Source: GYS-P2D sp964489125 (lineage in GTDB: Bacteria > Bacteroidota > Bacteroidia > Chitinophagales > Saprospiraceae). Taken from it: a stretch of DNA of 7,364 nt. The notes under the pieces were generated by a model that did no database searches, had not been told where the DNA came from, and saw only the letters and a program-made list of their open reading frames with translations. The stretch spans positions 1 through 7,364 of the forward strand of contig CAZAXY010000146.1 of assembly GCA_964489125.1 (NCBI GenBank). Reading direction: 5' to 3'. A program made the position numbers and the translations under genes. Shown here piece after piece: positions 6,001 through 7,364 of this stretch (positions are counted from its first letter, which is position 1; each line of letters begins with the position of its first letter).

Positions 6001-7364
6001 ATGAAGAAATTCAGTGCAGTAGTTGGAGTGATAGGTTATTTCTTGATCTTATTATTTTTTAGGCCAGAAGGGCTTTCCCAAGCAGGTGTAGCTATTTTGG
6101 CAGCTACCTTTTTAATCGCTTTGTGGTGGATTTTTGAGGTGACTGATATTGCTATTACGGCATTGCTTCCGATTGTTCTTTTTCCGTTGAGCGAGGGCCT
6201 GAGCATTACTGAAACCACCTCAGCCTATGGCCACAAATACATCTTTTTGTATATGGGTGGCTTTTTCTTAGCAATAGCCATAGAAAAATGGAACCTACAC
6301 AAGCGAATAGCACTTAATATTATATCTCTAGTTGGGGCGAGTATCTCGAGAATCACATTGGGTTTTATGTTAGCGACAGCATTCATGTCCATGTGGATAT
6401 CAAATACTGCCACGAGTGTCATGATGCTACCGATCGGTATCGCCATAGTTAAGCAACTCAAGGATCATCCCGATACGAAAGAAGACGAAAATCAATTGTT
6501 TGGAAAGATGCTCATGCTAGCTATTGCCTATAGTGCTTCTATCGGTGGTATTGCAACATTGTTCGGAACACCGCCTAATCTTGTGTTCGCAGGAGTAGTC
6601 AAAGAGCTCTATAATGTGGAAATAAGCTTTGCACAATGGTTTTCTATCGGGCTACCAGTTTCATTGACACTATTAGTAATAGCTTGGCTCTATCTGACAA
6701 GAGTAGCGTTTAAGATTAAGATCCAGGAATTCCCGGGAGGACTTGAAGAAATAAGTCGCTTAAAGAAGGAATTAGGTCCGATGTGTCAAGAGGAGAAAAT
6801 TGTCTCAATAGTTTTTGCTTCGATGGCCATACTGTTGATTATCAGACAGTGGTTACAAAACTATATACCTCAGCTGGATGATACCATTATAGCGATGACA
6901 GCCGGGGTTGTCCTATGCTTACTACCTGCTAATAAGGGTTCTGACAATATTTTGACATGGAAAGAAGCTGTTAAGATGCCTTGGGGTGTACTCATTTTAT
7001 TTGGAGGAGGGATGGCGCTTGCAGCAGGATTTACCAATTCTGGCTTAGCCGAGTGGATTGGTAGTCAGTTCGAGTTACTTAGGGGGCTACCTATCATTAT
7101 ATTATTATTAGTGCTAATTGTAAGCATTAATTTTCTGACAGAGATTACCTCTAATCTCGCTACGACAGCAATGCTACTACCCATACTAGCACCTATTGCT
7201 ATGACTATAGATGTACATCCTTACCTGCTTATGATATCGGCAACGATTGCTGCTTCATGTGCATTTATGTTACCCGTGGCAACACCACCTAATGCCGTTG
7301 TCTTTGGATCAGGACTTCTTAAGATTGAAGACATGACAAAATCTGGATTCGGAATGAATATCAT
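6001..7364 (+). CDS. DASS/SLC13-family sodium:carboxylate symporter (C-terminus missing)
   Basis: 454 residues are visible; the frame is open to the right edge, so little more than the last span or two should be missing. Members of this family (VcINDY, SdcS, mammalian NaDC and NaCT) import dicarboxylates, citrate or sulfate with sodium across the inner membrane. Both inverted-repeat substrate and sodium sites are visible. Repeat 1 has SNTAT (Ser134-Asn135-Thr136) followed by LFGTPPN (187-193). Repeat 2 has TEITSNLATTAMLLP (380-394) followed by PVATPPN (425-431). In repeat 2 the third residue is Leu386 where VcINDY has Thr; mammalian NaCT has a comparable hydrophobic residue there, so this does not imply loss of function. 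The first hydrophobic segment begins at about residue 4, supporting the ATG at 6001. The gene starts 2 bp after the AEC permease stop, which indicates an operon. Sodium coupling and a di- or tricarboxylate substrate are inferred from the family. Confidence 0.92.
   Translation, partial: MKKFSAVVGVIGYFLILLFFRPEGLSQAGVAILAATFLIALWWIFEVTDIAITALLPIVLFPLSEGLSITETTSAYGHKYIFLYMGGFFLAIAIEKWNLHKRIALNIISLVGASISRITLGFMLATAFMSMWISNTATSVMMLPIGIAIVKQLKDHPDTKEDENQLFGKMLMLAIAYSASIGGIATLFGTPPNLVFAGVVKELYNVEISFAQWFSIGLPVSLTLLVIAWLYLTRVAFKIKIQEFPGGLEEISRLKKELGPMCQEEKIVSIVFASMAILLIIRQWLQNYIPQLDDTIIAMTAGVVLCLLPANKGSDNILTWKEAVKMPWGVLILFGGGMALAAGFTNSGLAEWIGSQFELLRGLPIIILLLVLIVSINFLTEITSNLATTAMLLPILAPIAMTIDVHPYLLMISATIAASCAFMLPVATPPNAVVFGSGLLKIEDMTKSGFGMNI

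Noticed and set aside
6036..6461. Two minus-strand open frames (6036-6218 and 6225-6461)
   Set aside because: Both are antisense to the SLC13-family carrier, whose own frame is open with all expected motifs.

Overview
The window looks like Bacteroidota chromosome (a Saprospiria-, Cytophagia- or Flavobacteriia-like lineage). The DNA is AT-rich, starts are preceded by A-rich tracts rather than Shine-Dalgarno sequences, one upstream region matches the Bacteroidota -7 promoter element (TAnnTTTG), and the outer-membrane receptor carries the N-terminal carboxypeptidase-regulatory-like domain typical of this phylum. No RNA genes, insertion sequences, CRISPR arrays or attachment sites were seen.

Layout. 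Left arm (minus strand): a glycerophosphodiester phosphodiesterase lipoprotein running off the left edge (1-737), preceded on the same strand by a 382-residue protein (937-2085) that I do not recognise as a named family. The latter reads as a predicted helix-turn-helix DNA-binding domain, a short coiled coil, one membrane span and a cysteine-rich extracytoplasmic domain. Centre: a 136-bp divergent intergenic region (2086-2221) with phased A-tract repeats, a small palindrome and a candidate promoter. Right arm (plus strand): a 932-residue TonB-dependent receptor (2222-5020), a strong hairpin (5046-5081), an AEC-family permease (5093-5998) and, 2 bp later, a DASS/SLC13-family carrier that runs off the right edge (6001-7364).

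How the parts may work together (inference). The receptor would bring a ligand across the outer membrane, and the two inner-membrane carriers, both from families that move organic acids, could move a related carboxylate across the inner membrane. The receptor has no N-terminal STN signalling domain and no FecI/FecR pair or SusD lies beside it. The divergently transcribed membrane-tethered HTH protein is the natural candidate for a sensor that reads the periplasm and acts directly on the shared intergenic DNA. That regulator-receptor pair is the most interesting part of the window. The ligand is unknown.

Smaller points of interest are the hairpin, which lies too close to the AEC start to leave room for a promoter after it and so may be an intra-operon attenuator, and a lone cysteine pair in a predicted surface loop of the receptor.
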